From NCBI GenBank assembly GCA_964369465.1, contig CAYJEX010000027.1, positions 1-17,441 on the forward strand: DNA of 17,441 nt, given 5' to 3'. Position numbers and translations under genes: made by a program. The DNA comes from CAYJHC01 sp964369465 (GTDB lineage: Bacteria > Bacillota > Clostridia > Peptostreptococcales > Anaerovoracaceae). The notes under the pieces were generated by a model. The model searched no databases. It saw only the letters and a list, made by a program, of their open reading frames with translations, and was not told the DNA's origin. This document shows, piece by piece, positions 8,105 to 16,027 of this stretch. Every line of letters begins with the position of its first letter. Within the stretch, counting starts at the first letter, position 1.

Positions 8105-8204
8105 NNNNNNNNNNNNNNNNNNNNNNNNNNNNNNNNNNNNNNNNNNNNNNNNNNNNNNNNNNNNNNNNNNNNNNNNNNNNNNNNNNNNNNNNNNNNNNNN
8201 NNNN
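8105..8204. other. Assembly gap (100 N)
   Basis: Exactly 100 unknown bases, a conventional placeholder for a gap of unknown size. It lies inside the tandem array, where short reads would collapse. The flanking repeat phases do not fit 100 bp: the phase requires 143 bp plus a multiple of 198. Confidence 0.95.
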
Positions 8205-8262
8205 ACTTATTATTTCATCTCCTCTTCCAACTTGGCTTCCTATTTATCCAACTATCAGAGCA

Positions 8263-8416
8263 ATGAAATAATCTTTTTAAATAGTTCAAAATAGTTGCTT
8301 TAACAGGTGGCGCTAGGACAAATTTTGAGGCAACAATGAGCAAGTCTGCCGTTGCCGATGAATTTCGTCCGCATAGCCACCACTAATACTATTTTGAACA
8401 TCACTTATTATTTCAT
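8263..8416 (-). repeat. 154-bp nested imperfect palindrome, copy overlapping the ftsK stop
   Basis: Same nested arms as the copy at 7910-8063, with one base difference noted (T at 8374). Its outer arm ATGAAATAAT (8407-8416 on the minus strand) encodes the last ftsK codons ATG AAA TAA, so the ftsK stop codon lies inside the repeat element. Confidence 0.8.
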
Positions 8417-10957
8417 TGCCTCCTTCACATCATCCCACTCCATCTGATTCATCAACACTTGCCTAGGTTTAGAACCTTCTGATGGTCCAATAACTCCCAT
8501 TTCTTCTAGTTCGTCAATTATTCTAGCCGCTCTATTATATCCAATTCTAAACTTTCTCTGTAACATAGAAACGGATGCTTGTCCAGCTGAGATTACTGCT
8601 AACGCCGCATCATCTACGAGCATATCTGATTCATTCATATCATCTTCTGCCGCCATACTTGAATTTTCTATTTTATCTATTACTTCTTCTTCATATTCTG
8701 CCTCATCCTTATTGTGAAGTAATATATATTCAATTACTTTCTTTATCTCCGCCTCAGATACAAATGGGCATTGTATTCTAACAGGTTTATCTTTGTCTGA
8801 TTCTGCTGTTTTAAATAACATATCTCCATTTCCAATAAGCTTTTCAGCACCTGCCATATCAATAATTGTTCTCGAATCAATCTGAGATGATGTTGTGAAT
8901 GCAATTCTTGATGGTATATTCGATTTAATTAATCCCGTAATAACATCAACAGACGGCCTTTGAGTAGCTACAATCAAATGCATTCCTGCCGCTCTTGCCA
9001 TTTGTGCCAATCTACATATTGCAGCTTCTACTACGGAAGATGCCACCATCATTAAATCTGCAAGCTCATCTATTACTATTACTATTTGCGGTAATACATT
9101 TTCGGTCTCACCTGCATTTTTCATTTTTTCATTATAATTTGTAATGTCCTTTGTTCCTGTTTCTGCAAATTTATTATATCTATCTGTCATTTCTCCAACT
9201 GCCCAATTAAGAGCCGACGCAGCTTTTTTCGGATCAGTAACTACAGGAATCAATAGATGTGGTATTCCATTGTACATCCCAAGTTCCACTTTCTTAGGAT
9301 CTATCAAAACTAATCTAACTTCTTCTGGAGAAGATTTGTATAGAAAACTCGTAATAATAGAGTTGACACACACTGATTTCCCCGATCCCGTAGCACCAGC
9401 AATTAATAGATGTGGCATTTTCTTTAAATCCGCAATAATGGATGTTCCTTCTATATCTTTTCCAACTGCAAAAGCAATGTTAGATGGATGTTGCTGGAAC
9501 GTCCTTGTGGCAAGTATATCTCCTAACGTAACCATTTCTCTTTCATTGTTTTCTACTTCGATTCCAACAGCTGCTTTGCCTGGTATAGGTGCTTCCATTC
9601 TCATTGTTTTTGCTTTTAAGTTAAGTGCTATGTCGTCTTGAAGTCTTACAATACTACTTACTTTTACTCCGATATCTGGTTGAACTTCATATCTTGTAAT
9701 TGTTGCACCTTCTGTAACATTTACAAGAGATGCCTTAACTCCAAAACTATTTAATGTTCTTTCTAAAATCAAACCTCTCTCTTCTGTAATTGAAGAAAGC
9801 CCTTCTTTTTTCTTTCGTTTGCTTTTTTCCAAAATACCTATTGGAGGAGCTTTATATTTATAAATTTTTTGTGCTATTTCTATATCAACTTCATCTGTAT
9901 ATTCTTTTTTGTTTTTTTGTTTTTTCCTAGCATTCACCTCTTCATTATCAATATTATCTAGTTCAAATTTATCAGTTTCTTCCATATCTTTTTCTTGGTC
10001 ATTAATATTTTGTTTATTATTTATATTTTGCAAAAAAGAGAAAGTAAGAGATTTATCAACTTCGTTGCTCTCTGTCTTTCCATTCCTTTTTAACGGTTCT
10101 TTATTTCTTTTACTTTGGTTTGAATCTATATTCGCTTCATCTTCATTTAAGTTGTCGTCTCTTTTTTTATCAAAAGGATTAGGAACAATTTTGCTTTTAT
10201 ATTCTGCCTTTGGCACATATGGTTTGTTTATCGCCGCAATAAGTCTTTCTTCATCTTTTTTTCTTGCCTCAATCTTGGCAATTTCGTTTCTTTCTTCTCT
10301 CATTTCGCGAAGTCGTTCCTTACGTTCTTTACCAACTTCAATTAGCCTTGAAAGAGGACTATTTAATATTATTAACAAAGATATTATTATAACAAGTATT
10401 ATAACAATGTATGCTCCATATACACCTACCGCCATTACAAAAAAGTTGGCGAGGTACGTTCCTACTATTCCACTATTTTTCAGAAGGATTCCTTCTGAAA
10501 ACACTTCAGTAAAGGAAAGTGATTCCGTAATGTCATTTACAAATCTCATTCCATTCAGTGTGTCTATCATCAAAAATAGCAATATCAAAAGTATAGTTGT
10601 CCTTCCATTAATTTTTGATGCAAGCTTCGCAAATATCAGAATTGAATATATAATCAGGAAATAAGGAAGCAGAAATGCTCCAAAACCAAACAGCCCTTTT
10701 AATAATTCTCCTATTTTTTCCCCGACAATACCCGATGCTGTTGTTTGTAGCGCAATAATTAAAAAGACACCTATGGCAAGCAAAACAAGCCCTATAATAT
10801 TATTCTTGATTCCAGGGTCTATATAGTTCTCACTTCTTTTAGACCTAGAATACGAACTAGAACTTTTTGGTGTTGTTTTTGCATTTGAGTTTCCCGAGGT
10901 TTTTTTTGCGCTCCCCGTAGTTTTTTTTGAGTTGTTTTTACTTTTTGTATTTGCCAA
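8408..10957 (-). CDS. ftsK: DNA translocase FtsK/SpoIIIE
   Basis: Membrane-anchored hexameric DNA pump of 849 aa that moves chromosomal DNA through the division or sporulation septum. Residues 1-50 are Ser/Lys/Thr-rich. About four membrane helices lie between 52 and 200. A charged linker follows (about 205-370; Asn, Glu and Lys rich). The motor domain has Walker A GATGSGKSV at 521-529 and Walker B IVIVIDE at about 625-631. The winged-helix gamma domain (about 780-838) recognises polar chromosomal motifs. The start is TTG with AAAGGAG about 6 nt upstream. It begins 15 bp after the uppP stop, so the two are probably co-transcribed. Its last codons and stop fall in the 154-bp palindrome. FtsK and SpoIIIE cannot be told apart by sequence alone here. 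Confidence 0.97.
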   Translation of the reverse strand: MANTKSKNNSKKTTGSAKKTSGNSNAKTTPKSSSSYSRSKRSENYIDPGIKNNIIGLVLLAIGVFLIIALQTTASGIVGEKIGELLKGLFGFGAFLLPYFLIIYSILIFAKLASKINGRTTILLILLFLMIDTLNGMRFVNDITESLSFTEVFSEGILLKNSGIVGTYLANFFVMAVGVYGAYIVIILVIIISLLIILNSPLSRLIEVGKERKERLREMREERNEIAKIEARKKDEERLIAAINKPYVPKAEYKSKIVPNPFDKKRDDNLNEDEANIDSNQSKRNKEPLKRNGKTESNEVDKSLTFSFLQNINNKQNINDQEKDMEETDKFELDNIDNEEVNARKKQKNKKEYTDEVDIEIAQKIYKYKAPPIGILEKSKRKKKEGLSSITEERGLILERTLNSFGVKASLVNVTEGATITRYEVQPDIGVKVSSIVRLQDDIALNLKAKTMRMEAPIPGKAAVGIEVENNEREMVTLGDILATRTFQQHPSNIAFAVGKDIEGTSIIADLKKMPHLLIAGATGSGKSVCVNSIITSFLYKSSPEEVRLVLIDPKKVELGMYNGIPHLLIPVVTDPKKAASALNWAVGEMTDRYNKFAETGTKDITNYNEKMKNAGETENVLPQIVIVIDELADLMMVASSVVEAAICRLAQMARAAGMHLIVATQRPSVDVITGLIKSNIPSRIAFTTSSQIDSRTIIDMAGAEKLIGNGDMLFKTAESDKDKPVRIQCPFVSEAEIKKVIEYILLHNKDEAEYEEEVIDKIENSSMAAEDDMNESDMLVDDAALAVISAGQASVSMLQRKFRIGYNRAARIIDELEEMGVIGPSEGSKPRQVLMNQMEWDDVKEAMK

Positions 10958-10972
10958 TTCAAACTCCTTTAT

Positions 10973-11809
10973 TTACACACTATATATTAGCAAACTTAGT
11001 CCTAAAATTATTGTATATAGCGAAAAGTAAATTAGTCTTTGTTTACTAACAATTTTAATCATAAATTTAATTGCCAAATATCCTGAAACCGCAGCTACAA
11101 CCATTCCCACAAGTATAGGTAACATTTGCTCCATTGATACACCTTGTGAAATGGCATCTGGAACTTCCAAAATAAATGAACCTATTATTGCAGGAATAGA
11201 AATTAAAAATGCAAATTTTACCGCAAATATTCTTTCATGTCCTGTAAGAAGCCCCGCAAACAAGGTCGATCCCGAACGAGAAACTCCTGGCATAATAGCA
11301 ACACCTTGCATTATACCCACAAATATTGCTGAGCTGAATTTCATTTCACCTGCTGTTTTTTTGCCTTTACCCATTTTTTCTGCAATAATTAATATTACCC
11401 CTGTAAAAAGCAAGCTACATCCCACAGCTACCATCGAAGTATAAAAACCACTAAATGTATCATTAAGAGTAAGTCCTATTATTCCTGTTGGAATAGATGC
11501 AACAATTATTAGACATCCTAATCTTCTAACTGGATTTCCTTTTAAACATAGTCCTTTTCCTGTGAATATGTCTTTGATTGTTCTAAACAATTCAACAACT
11601 AATTCTGAAATGTCTTTCCAGTATACGATGAAAACTGATACTAGCGTTCCTAAATGAAGTAGAACTGCAAATAGCAAAACACTATCTCCCTCAATTCCAA
11701 AAAAATGTTGCGCTATAGCTAAATGTCCTGAACTACTGATTGGTAAAAATTCCGCTAATCCTTGAAGCAATCCCAATATAATAGCTTCTAAAAATGTAAG
11801 TGTTTCCAT
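10973..11809 (-). CDS. uppP: Undecaprenyl-diphosphatase (UppP/BacA)
   Basis: Polytopic membrane enzyme of 278 aa that dephosphorylates undecaprenyl pyrophosphate to the lipid carrier phosphate used in peptidoglycan synthesis; extra dosage gives bacitracin resistance. The family signatures are present: QGLAEFLPISSSGH near the N-terminus with its acidic catalytic residue, and PGVSRSGST in the second half. The start is the ATG at 11809 with AGGAGG 5 nt upstream; a TTG one codon earlier is too close to that site. It is the first gene of the minus-strand block, followed 15 bp later by ftsK, and is divergent from an ABC/two-component module. Confidence 0.97.
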   Translation of the reverse strand: METLTFLEAIILGLLQGLAEFLPISSSGHLAIAQHFFGIEGDSVLLFAVLLHLGTLVSVFIVYWKDISELVVELFRTIKDIFTGKGLCLKGNPVRRLGCLIIVASIPTGIIGLTLNDTFSGFYTSMVAVGCSLLFTGVILIIAEKMGKGKKTAGEMKFSSAIFVGIMQGVAIMPGVSRSGSTLFAGLLTGHERIFAVKFAFLISIPAIIGSFILEVPDAISQGVSMEQMLPILVGMVVAAVSGYLAIKFMIKIVSKQRLIYFSLYTIILGLSLLIYSV

Positions 11810-11848
11810 CAAATCCTCCTAAAAATGTATTTTCATTTATAACACTTT

Positions 11849-11857
11849 ATTATATCA
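11849..11857 (-). promoter_or_regulatory. Extended -10 promoter of uppP(-ftsK)
   Basis: The minus strand reads TGATATAAT, a perfect extended -10 box, 40 bp upstream of the uppP ATG. The -35 region is poor (an A-rich stretch). The identical nonamer lies upstream of cinA. Confidence 0.55.
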
Positions 11858-11950
11858 CAAAACTACTTTTTTTTGAGTGATTTACTTTAAATCTAGCCTA
11901 AAAAGCTACCGTTTTTAAATGTAAAATAGAGAGGCGAATAATAATTATCA

Positions 11951-12011
11951 ATTGTCACGGTAATGTAAGATTACTTTGATATACTTATATCGTACATAGA
12001 ACTATGACAAT
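11951..12011. promoter_or_regulatory. Cluster of dyads upstream of the ABC/two-component operon
   Basis: Three symmetric signals lie here. ATTGTCA (11951-11957) is inverted as TGACAAT (12005-12011), with 47 bp between. GTAAT-N5-ATTAC lies at about 11961-11975. CATAG-AA-CTATG lies at 11995-12006, just upstream of a TATAAT. TCACG-N4-TGTAA at 11955-11968 is one base off the BceR-type half-site pattern TNACA-N4-TGTAA as I remember it. Any of these could bind the response regulator encoded in the operon. This is inference; no binding data are available. Confidence 0.35.
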
Positions 12012-12019
12012 CAAAACAA

Positions 12020-12025
12020 TATAAT
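12020..12025 (+). promoter_or_regulatory. -10 box of the ABC/two-component operon (candidate)
   Basis: Perfect TATAAT 55 bp before the ATPase ATG, with no good -35 at 17 bp (TAGAAC), as expected of an activator-dependent promoter. The predicted start point is near 12032. A rival is the extended -10-like TGATATACT at 11977-11985. Confidence 0.4.
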
Positions 12026-12033
12026 TTAATCAC

Positions 12034-12061
12034 ACAATACAACAAGGCCAGCTTGTATTGT
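12034..12061 (+). promoter_or_regulatory. 5' UTR hairpin of the ABC operon
   Basis: Perfect 9-bp inverted repeat ACAATACAA / TTGTATTGT around a 10-nt loop. It lies between the TATAAT and the ribosome binding site AAGGAGG (12069-12075). If transcription starts near 12032 the hairpin caps the 5' end of the mRNA, which would protect it from decay. No T-run follows, so it is not a terminator. Confidence 0.5.
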
Positions 12062-12080
12062 TAGTGTCAAGGAGGAACAT

Positions 12081-12773
12081 ATGGAAATTTTAAAAGTTGA
12101 AAATTTAGTTAAACAATACAAAAGTGGTGACACTATTATTAACGCTGTAAACGATACTACTTTCAGTGTAAATAAAGGAGAATTTGTTGCAATAGTTGGA
12201 GCCTCTGGTTCTGGAAAGTCAACGCTACTCCATCTAATCGGTGGTGTCGATAAACCCACATCTGGAAAAGTTATTATAGGTGATACTGATATATATTCTC
12301 TAAACAGAGAAAAATTGGCAATATTTAGAAGAAGACAAGTAGGCTTAGTTTACCAGTTTTTCAACTTAATCCCTATTTTAACAGTAAAAGAAAACATTAC
12401 ATTGCCTCGAGATTTAGATGGAATTAAGGCAAAATCCTCGAAATTTAATGAACTTGTCAAAATACTTGCGCTAGAAGAGAGACTCAACCATTTACCAAAC
12501 GAATTATCAGGTGGCGAACAACAAAGAGTATCAATTGGTAGGGCATTAATTAATTCGCCATCTATAATATTAGCAGATGAACCAACAGGTAACCTTGATA
12601 GCAAAAATTCAGATGAAATAGTGTCTTTGCTTAAGTTATCAAATCAAAAATATAAACAAACAATAATTATGATTACACATGATATTGAAATAGCAAAATT
12701 AGCAGATAGAGTCATTACAATTGATGATGGTAGTATTATAAAGGATGAAAGAAATTATGAAAATATTAAATAA
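12081..12773 (+). CDS. ABC transporter ATP-binding protein (MacB/LolD-like)
   Basis: Cytosolic ATPase subunit of 230 aa that powers the FtsX-type permease encoded next. The motifs are complete: Walker A GASGSGKST at 40-48, Q-loop Gln at 92, signature LSGGE at 142-146, Walker B IILADE at 162-167, H-loop His200 (ITHD). The length fits the MacB/LolD/SalX class, which acts in mechanotransmission, lipoprotein release, or antimicrobial-peptide detoxification. The start is ATG with AAGGAGG 5 nt upstream. The stop overlaps the start of the permease gene, so the two are coupled. The substrate cannot be deduced. Confidence 0.95.
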   Translation: MEILKVENLVKQYKSGDTIINAVNDTTFSVNKGEFVAIVGASGSGKSTLLHLIGGVDKPTSGKVIIGDTDIYSLNREKLAIFRRRQVGLVYQFFNLIPILTVKENITLPRDLDGIKAKSSKFNELVKILALEERLNHLPNELSGGEQQRVSIGRALINSPSIILADEPTGNLDSKNSDEIVSLLKLSNQKYKQTIIMITHDIEIAKLADRVITIDDGSIIKDERNYENIK

Positions 12774-15294
12774 ACTAACTTTAAAAAACATAAAGTTAAA
12801 TAAGCAAAGATCAATAGTAACAATCGTAGGAATAATGTTGTCTTGTGCATTAATAACAGCACTGTTTAGTTTAGTGGTTTCATTTCAAGATACATTAATT
12901 GAGGAGTCATTAGAAAACTATGGAAATAGACATGTGACATTTAAAGATGTTCCAAATGAAGAACTTTCAAAAATACAAAATCATAAAGAAGTTGAAGATT
13001 ATTATTTGACTGCAAACGAAACAGTAATATTAAATACCGAATATGATGAATTCGCCAGTATTATTGGCATAGATAAAAAAGGATTATCTGATTTAGAAAA
13101 CTTATTAGATAGCGGAAGAATACCAGCTAATGAAAATGAAATAGTAATCGACTTATACTATGCCGATAGATTCAATGTGCAAATTGGTGATGAAATCACA
13201 CTTGAAATAGGAAAAAGGATTTCAGACGGGTATGAGCTTACCGATAATAATCCTGTAACTTATGACGAAAACATGAATTTACTCGAGACATTCGAAGTTA
13301 CTGAAACCAAAACTTATAAAATAGTAGGTATATCTGATTACTATACATTTCTAGGAACAATGTATAATTATAATCTATTTACTTATGAAAGTGACTTTAC
13401 TAATTCGGCCGACATACACGTTCTATACGAAAATCCCAAAAAATATATGGAGACTACTATGTCAATTAATGGGATGTCTAGTTCTGATGAAATGGGCAAA
13501 TATGACTTAGGGTTTAATAGTGAATTTCTTAGATGGTCTGGTTATTCAATAGATGATACTACTAGAGAATTTATTTACCTATTCGCTGGATTTATTGCTT
13601 TAATTGTAATGGGAACATCAGTATTTTGTATTAGAAATTCATTTGCAATATCAACTACTGAAAAAACTAAAATGTATGGAATGATTGCAAGCATAGGTGC
13701 TACTCCTAAACAAATAAAAAAATCGGTTTTAACCGAAGGATTATATTTGGGAGTTATAGGAATACCACTAGGTATTGTATTTGGACTTTTAACAACATTT
13801 GTATTGGTAAATGTTGTGAATTATTTGTTGCCAACACTAGAAGATTGGAAATTCATGTATAGTATTTCTCTTGAATCAATAATAATAAGTATCCTACTAT
13901 CTGCTATTACTATATACTTTTCAGCTCTTGGAAGTTCTAAAAAAGCAAGTAAAATAACAGAAATAGAAGCCATCAAAAATCAAAATGAAATTAAAATAAA
14001 GAATAGAAAATTTACTTGCCCTAATATAATATATAAAATCTTTAAAATTGGCGGTGTATTCGCCTATAAAAATGTAAAAAGAAACAAAAGTAAGTTTAGA
14101 ACAATTACAATATCACTTGCCGTTAGCGTAACAATATTCATCGCCCTTTCATATTTTATGCAACTTGGAATGAATAGTACAAAAGAATATTATGAAGCTG
14201 CAACATATGATTTGGGAATAACGGCAACGACACCTGGAGATTCATACGACAGAGATAACGTTTTAAAGTCATATAACGATATACTTGAACTAGGCAAAGT
14301 TAATGAATATTCGATAACAGAATATAGCATATTTAACATTGATAAAAAATATATGAACGAAAGGCTTATTGTAGAAACAATAGATGATGAACCTATATAT
14401 TCAGTTGAACTACTTGCTGTTGGTGATGTTGAATATAAAAGGATACTAGAAGAAAATAATTTGAATTATGAAGATGTATATGATAAAGGTTTAATAATTA
14501 ATAACAGATTACAAATTGTAAATACTGAAGGCGATTATGAATGGATTAGTTTATTTAAAGATAATGTCAATAATATAGAAATAGAAAATCTAGAATCAAA
14601 TAACATGATCAATATTCATTTAAATAATATTGAAAAGTTGCCTGTAGGTAGTGATAGTTTTCTTCTTGAACCCCACCCCGTAATTCTTGTATCCAACGAA
14701 TATTTAAATAGTGTTTCTGATACAACATATGTTGGATCACTTTATTTAACCACTGATAACATTAGAGAATATCACGATAAAATAGTAGAATATGACGATG
14801 TTAATGCGATGAACTTTTGGGTCAATAATTTGGAAGAAATTGTAGAAATGCAAGAAAGTATGATTTTGCTTATTGGAATATTCCTATATGGATTCATTGG
14901 AGTAATTATTTTAATAAGCTTAACAAATATATTCAATACAATAACTACAAATATGAAACTTCGTAGCAAAGAATTTGCAATACTTAAATCAGTTGGTATG
15001 TCAGATAAAGAATTCAAGAATATGATAAGATTAGAAAGTATATTTTATGGAAGTAAGTCGCTATTCTTTGGTTTAATAGTTGGATCATTGTTCTCATATT
15101 TAATGTACTATCTAATGATGGAATACGACATGTTAGCAGGAGCTGGAATTGAATACGCTTTTGAACTACCATGGCAATATATGTTAATAGCAATTGTATT
15201 TGTGTTCTTGATTATATATTTGATTATGAGAGTGTCGTTAGCAAAAATAAATAAACAAAACACAATCGAAACAATAAGGAATGAGAATCTCTAA
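12757..15294 (+). CDS. ABC transporter permease, two FtsX-like domains
   Basis: Membrane subunit of about 845 aa. Layout: membrane helix at about 20-45; extracellular domain of about 220 aa; three helices (near 275-300, 330-355 and 370-395); a second N-terminal helix near 455-475; second extracellular domain of about 220 aa; three final helices. That is eight helices in two FtsX repeats, the duplicated form common in Bacillota exporters, and not the ten-helix BceB form. Acidic, Asn-rich extracellular domains may contact substrate. Two starts compete: the ATG at 12745 abuts its AAGG with no spacer, while the ATG at 12757 lies 11 nt from AAGGA; I prefer 12757. It overlaps the ATPase gene by 17 bp. 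Its stop codon sits in a strong hairpin. The substrate is unknown; context suggests an envelope-active compound. Confidence 0.92.
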   Translation: MKILNKLTLKNIKLNKQRSIVTIVGIMLSCALITALFSLVVSFQDTLIEESLENYGNRHVTFKDVPNEELSKIQNHKEVEDYYLTANETVILNTEYDEFASIIGIDKKGLSDLENLLDSGRIPANENEIVIDLYYADRFNVQIGDEITLEIGKRISDGYELTDNNPVTYDENMNLLETFEVTETKTYKIVGISDYYTFLGTMYNYNLFTYESDFTNSADIHVLYENPKKYMETTMSINGMSSSDEMGKYDLGFNSEFLRWSGYSIDDTTREFIYLFAGFIALIVMGTSVFCIRNSFAISTTEKTKMYGMIASIGATPKQIKKSVLTEGLYLGVIGIPLGIVFGLLTTFVLVNVVNYLLPTLEDWKFMYSISLESIIISILLSAITIYFSALGSSKKASKITEIEAIKNQNEIKIKNRKFTCPNIIYKIFKIGGVFAYKNVKRNKSKFRTITISLAVSVTIFIALSYFMQLGMNSTKEYYEAATYDLGITATTPGDSYDRDNVLKSYNDILELGKVNEYSITEYSIFNIDKKYMNERLIVETIDDEPIYSVELLAVGDVEYKRILEENNLNYEDVYDKGLIINNRLQIVNTEGDYEWISLFKDNVNNIEIENLESNNMINIHLNNIEKLPVGSDSFLLEPHPVILVSNEYLNSVSDTTYVGSLYLTTDNIREYHDKIVEYDDVNAMNFWVNNLEEIVEMQESMILLIGIFLYGFIGVIILISLTNIFNTITTNMKLRSKEFAILKSVGMSDKEFKNMIRLESIFYGSKSLFFGLIVGSLFSYLMYYLMMEYDMLAGAGIEYAFELPWQYMLIAIVFVFLIIYLIMRVSLAKINKQNTIETIRNENL

Positions 15295-15308
15295 TTCTCA
15301 TTCCTTAT
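15274..15308 (+). promoter_or_regulatory. Perfect 15-bp hairpin spanning the permease stop codon
   Basis: Arms ATAAGGAATGAGAAT (15274-15288) and ATTCTCATTCCTTAT (15294-15308) are exact reverse complements around the loop CTCTA. The stop codon TAA (15292-15294) runs from the loop into the 3' arm. No T-run follows, so it is a poor intrinsic terminator. It may be a partial transcription barrier or an mRNA 3'-end stabiliser between the ABC genes and the two-component genes. Confidence 0.75.
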
Positions 15309-15394
15309 ACAATATGTTAGAATATAAACACAAACACATACAATTTATACTATTCGCATTATGGTCATGCATACAAATGAATTTAAGGGGTACT

Positions 15395-16027
15395 ATGAAA
15401 AAATTATTACTTGTCGAAGATGACAAAAATATATCTGATGCTGTTACCTATTATTTAAAAGACTTTTATATTATAGACGTAGCACACAAAAAAAAAGATG
15501 CTTTAGAAAAATTGAACAATTACTATGATTTGGCGCTACTTGATATATCACTTCCTGATGGTACAACCTTTGATATTTCCGACAAATTAAAATGCCCAAT
15601 AATATTTTTGACAGCACACGATGATGAGGAAACAATAGTTAAAGGTCTAACTATCGCCGAAGAATACATCACAAAACCTTTTAAGAACAAGGAACTTTTG
15701 CTAAGAATAGAAAAAGTTCTAAAAAGAAACAATATGAATGTTATTGCGTACGAAAATGTTACAATAGACTTAAACGCAAATAAAATTCTAGTTGATAATA
15801 AAGAGATTGATAGTACTATCCTAGACTTTAAGATACTTGAACTGTTTTTGACGAACATTGGAAAAGTAATTACAAGAGACATGCTATCCGATTTGATATA
15901 TGATAATACTGGTAATATTGTTGAAGAAAATACAATGAATGTATATGTCAAAAGAGTAAGAGATAAACTCGGAGTAGATTTCATAAAAACAATAAGGAAA
16001 GTAGGTTTTATCGTTGAAAAAAATTAG
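15395..16027 (+). CDS. OmpR-family response regulator
   Basis: DNA-binding regulator of 210 aa. The receiver domain (about 1-110) has the acidic pair in VEDD (8-10), phospho-acceptor Asp50 (LALLDISLPDG), Thr73 and Lys94 (ITKPF). A winged-helix C-terminal domain (about 115-208) ends in the typical VYVKRVRDKL...IRKVGF pattern. The start is the ATG at 15395 with AAGGGG 4 nt upstream; the frame is open back to 15281, but that extension lies in the permease-end hairpin and has no receiver homology. One oddity: the usual GLDxGADDYITKPF reads GLTIAEEYITKPF, one residue short and with Glu-Glu for Asp-Asp, which alters the alpha4-beta5 loop. It probably controls the upstream ABC genes and is phosphorylated by the kinase encoded next. 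Confidence 0.94.
   Translation: MKKLLLVEDDKNISDAVTYYLKDFYIIDVAHKKKDALEKLNNYYDLALLDISLPDGTTFDISDKLKCPIIFLTAHDDEETIVKGLTIAEEYITKPFKNKELLLRIEKVLKRNNMNVIAYENVTIDLNANKILVDNKEIDSTILDFKILELFLTNIGKVITRDMLSDLIYDNTGNIVEENTMNVYVKRVRDKLGVDFIKTIRKVGFIVEKN

Larger units (their letters stand above)
7808..8416 (-). repeat. Tandem array of 198-bp units between ftsK and rimO
   Basis: The sequence beginning AGCCACCACTAATAC recurs at 7824, 8022 and 8375, and the phase of 8205 places another unit start at 8177 in the gap numbering. 7824 to 8022, and 8177 to 8375, are each 198 bp. Bases 7866-8020 match 8219-8373 without a difference. Only isolated changes are seen (T for C in GAACATTACTT near 7851; T for C at 8374). 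Each unit is a 154-bp imperfect palindrome plus a 44-bp linker. The last unit toward rimO is cut to one arm. The centre has more G+C than its surroundings. No unit holds a continuous reading frame on the minus strand. A 100-N gap interrupts the array, so the copy number is unknown (at least about three). Confidence 0.9.

Noticed and set aside
7999..8271. Plus-strand open frame running through the 100-N gap
   Set aside because: It exists only because Ns are translated as unknown residues, and the frame differs on the two sides once the repeat phase is considered. It lies in the noncoding palindromic array.
7808..8416. CRISPR array or integron attC cassette array
   Set aside because: Units are 198 bp and uniform with no variable spacers, and there are no cas genes. 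The clear GTTRRRY/RYYYAAC core sites of attC are lacking and no integrase is in the window.
9909..10664. 251-codon plus-strand frame opposite ftsK (also the 165-codon frame at 9144-9641)
   Set aside because: Both are antisense to a well-supported FtsK, have composition typical of a shadow frame (Ser/Leu/Phe-rich), and show no family motif.
11955..11968. Definite BceR binding site
   Set aside because: The pattern is one base off the remembered consensus, and the neighbouring permease and kinase do not have the Bce architecture. It is kept only as one of several candidate dyads.
15281..15394. N-terminal extension of the response regulator from the ATG at 15281
   Set aside because: That ATG lies within the permease-end hairpin and lacks a ribosome binding site, and the extension has no receiver homology. 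The ATG at 15395 has AAGGGG and gives the canonical MKKLLLVEDD start.
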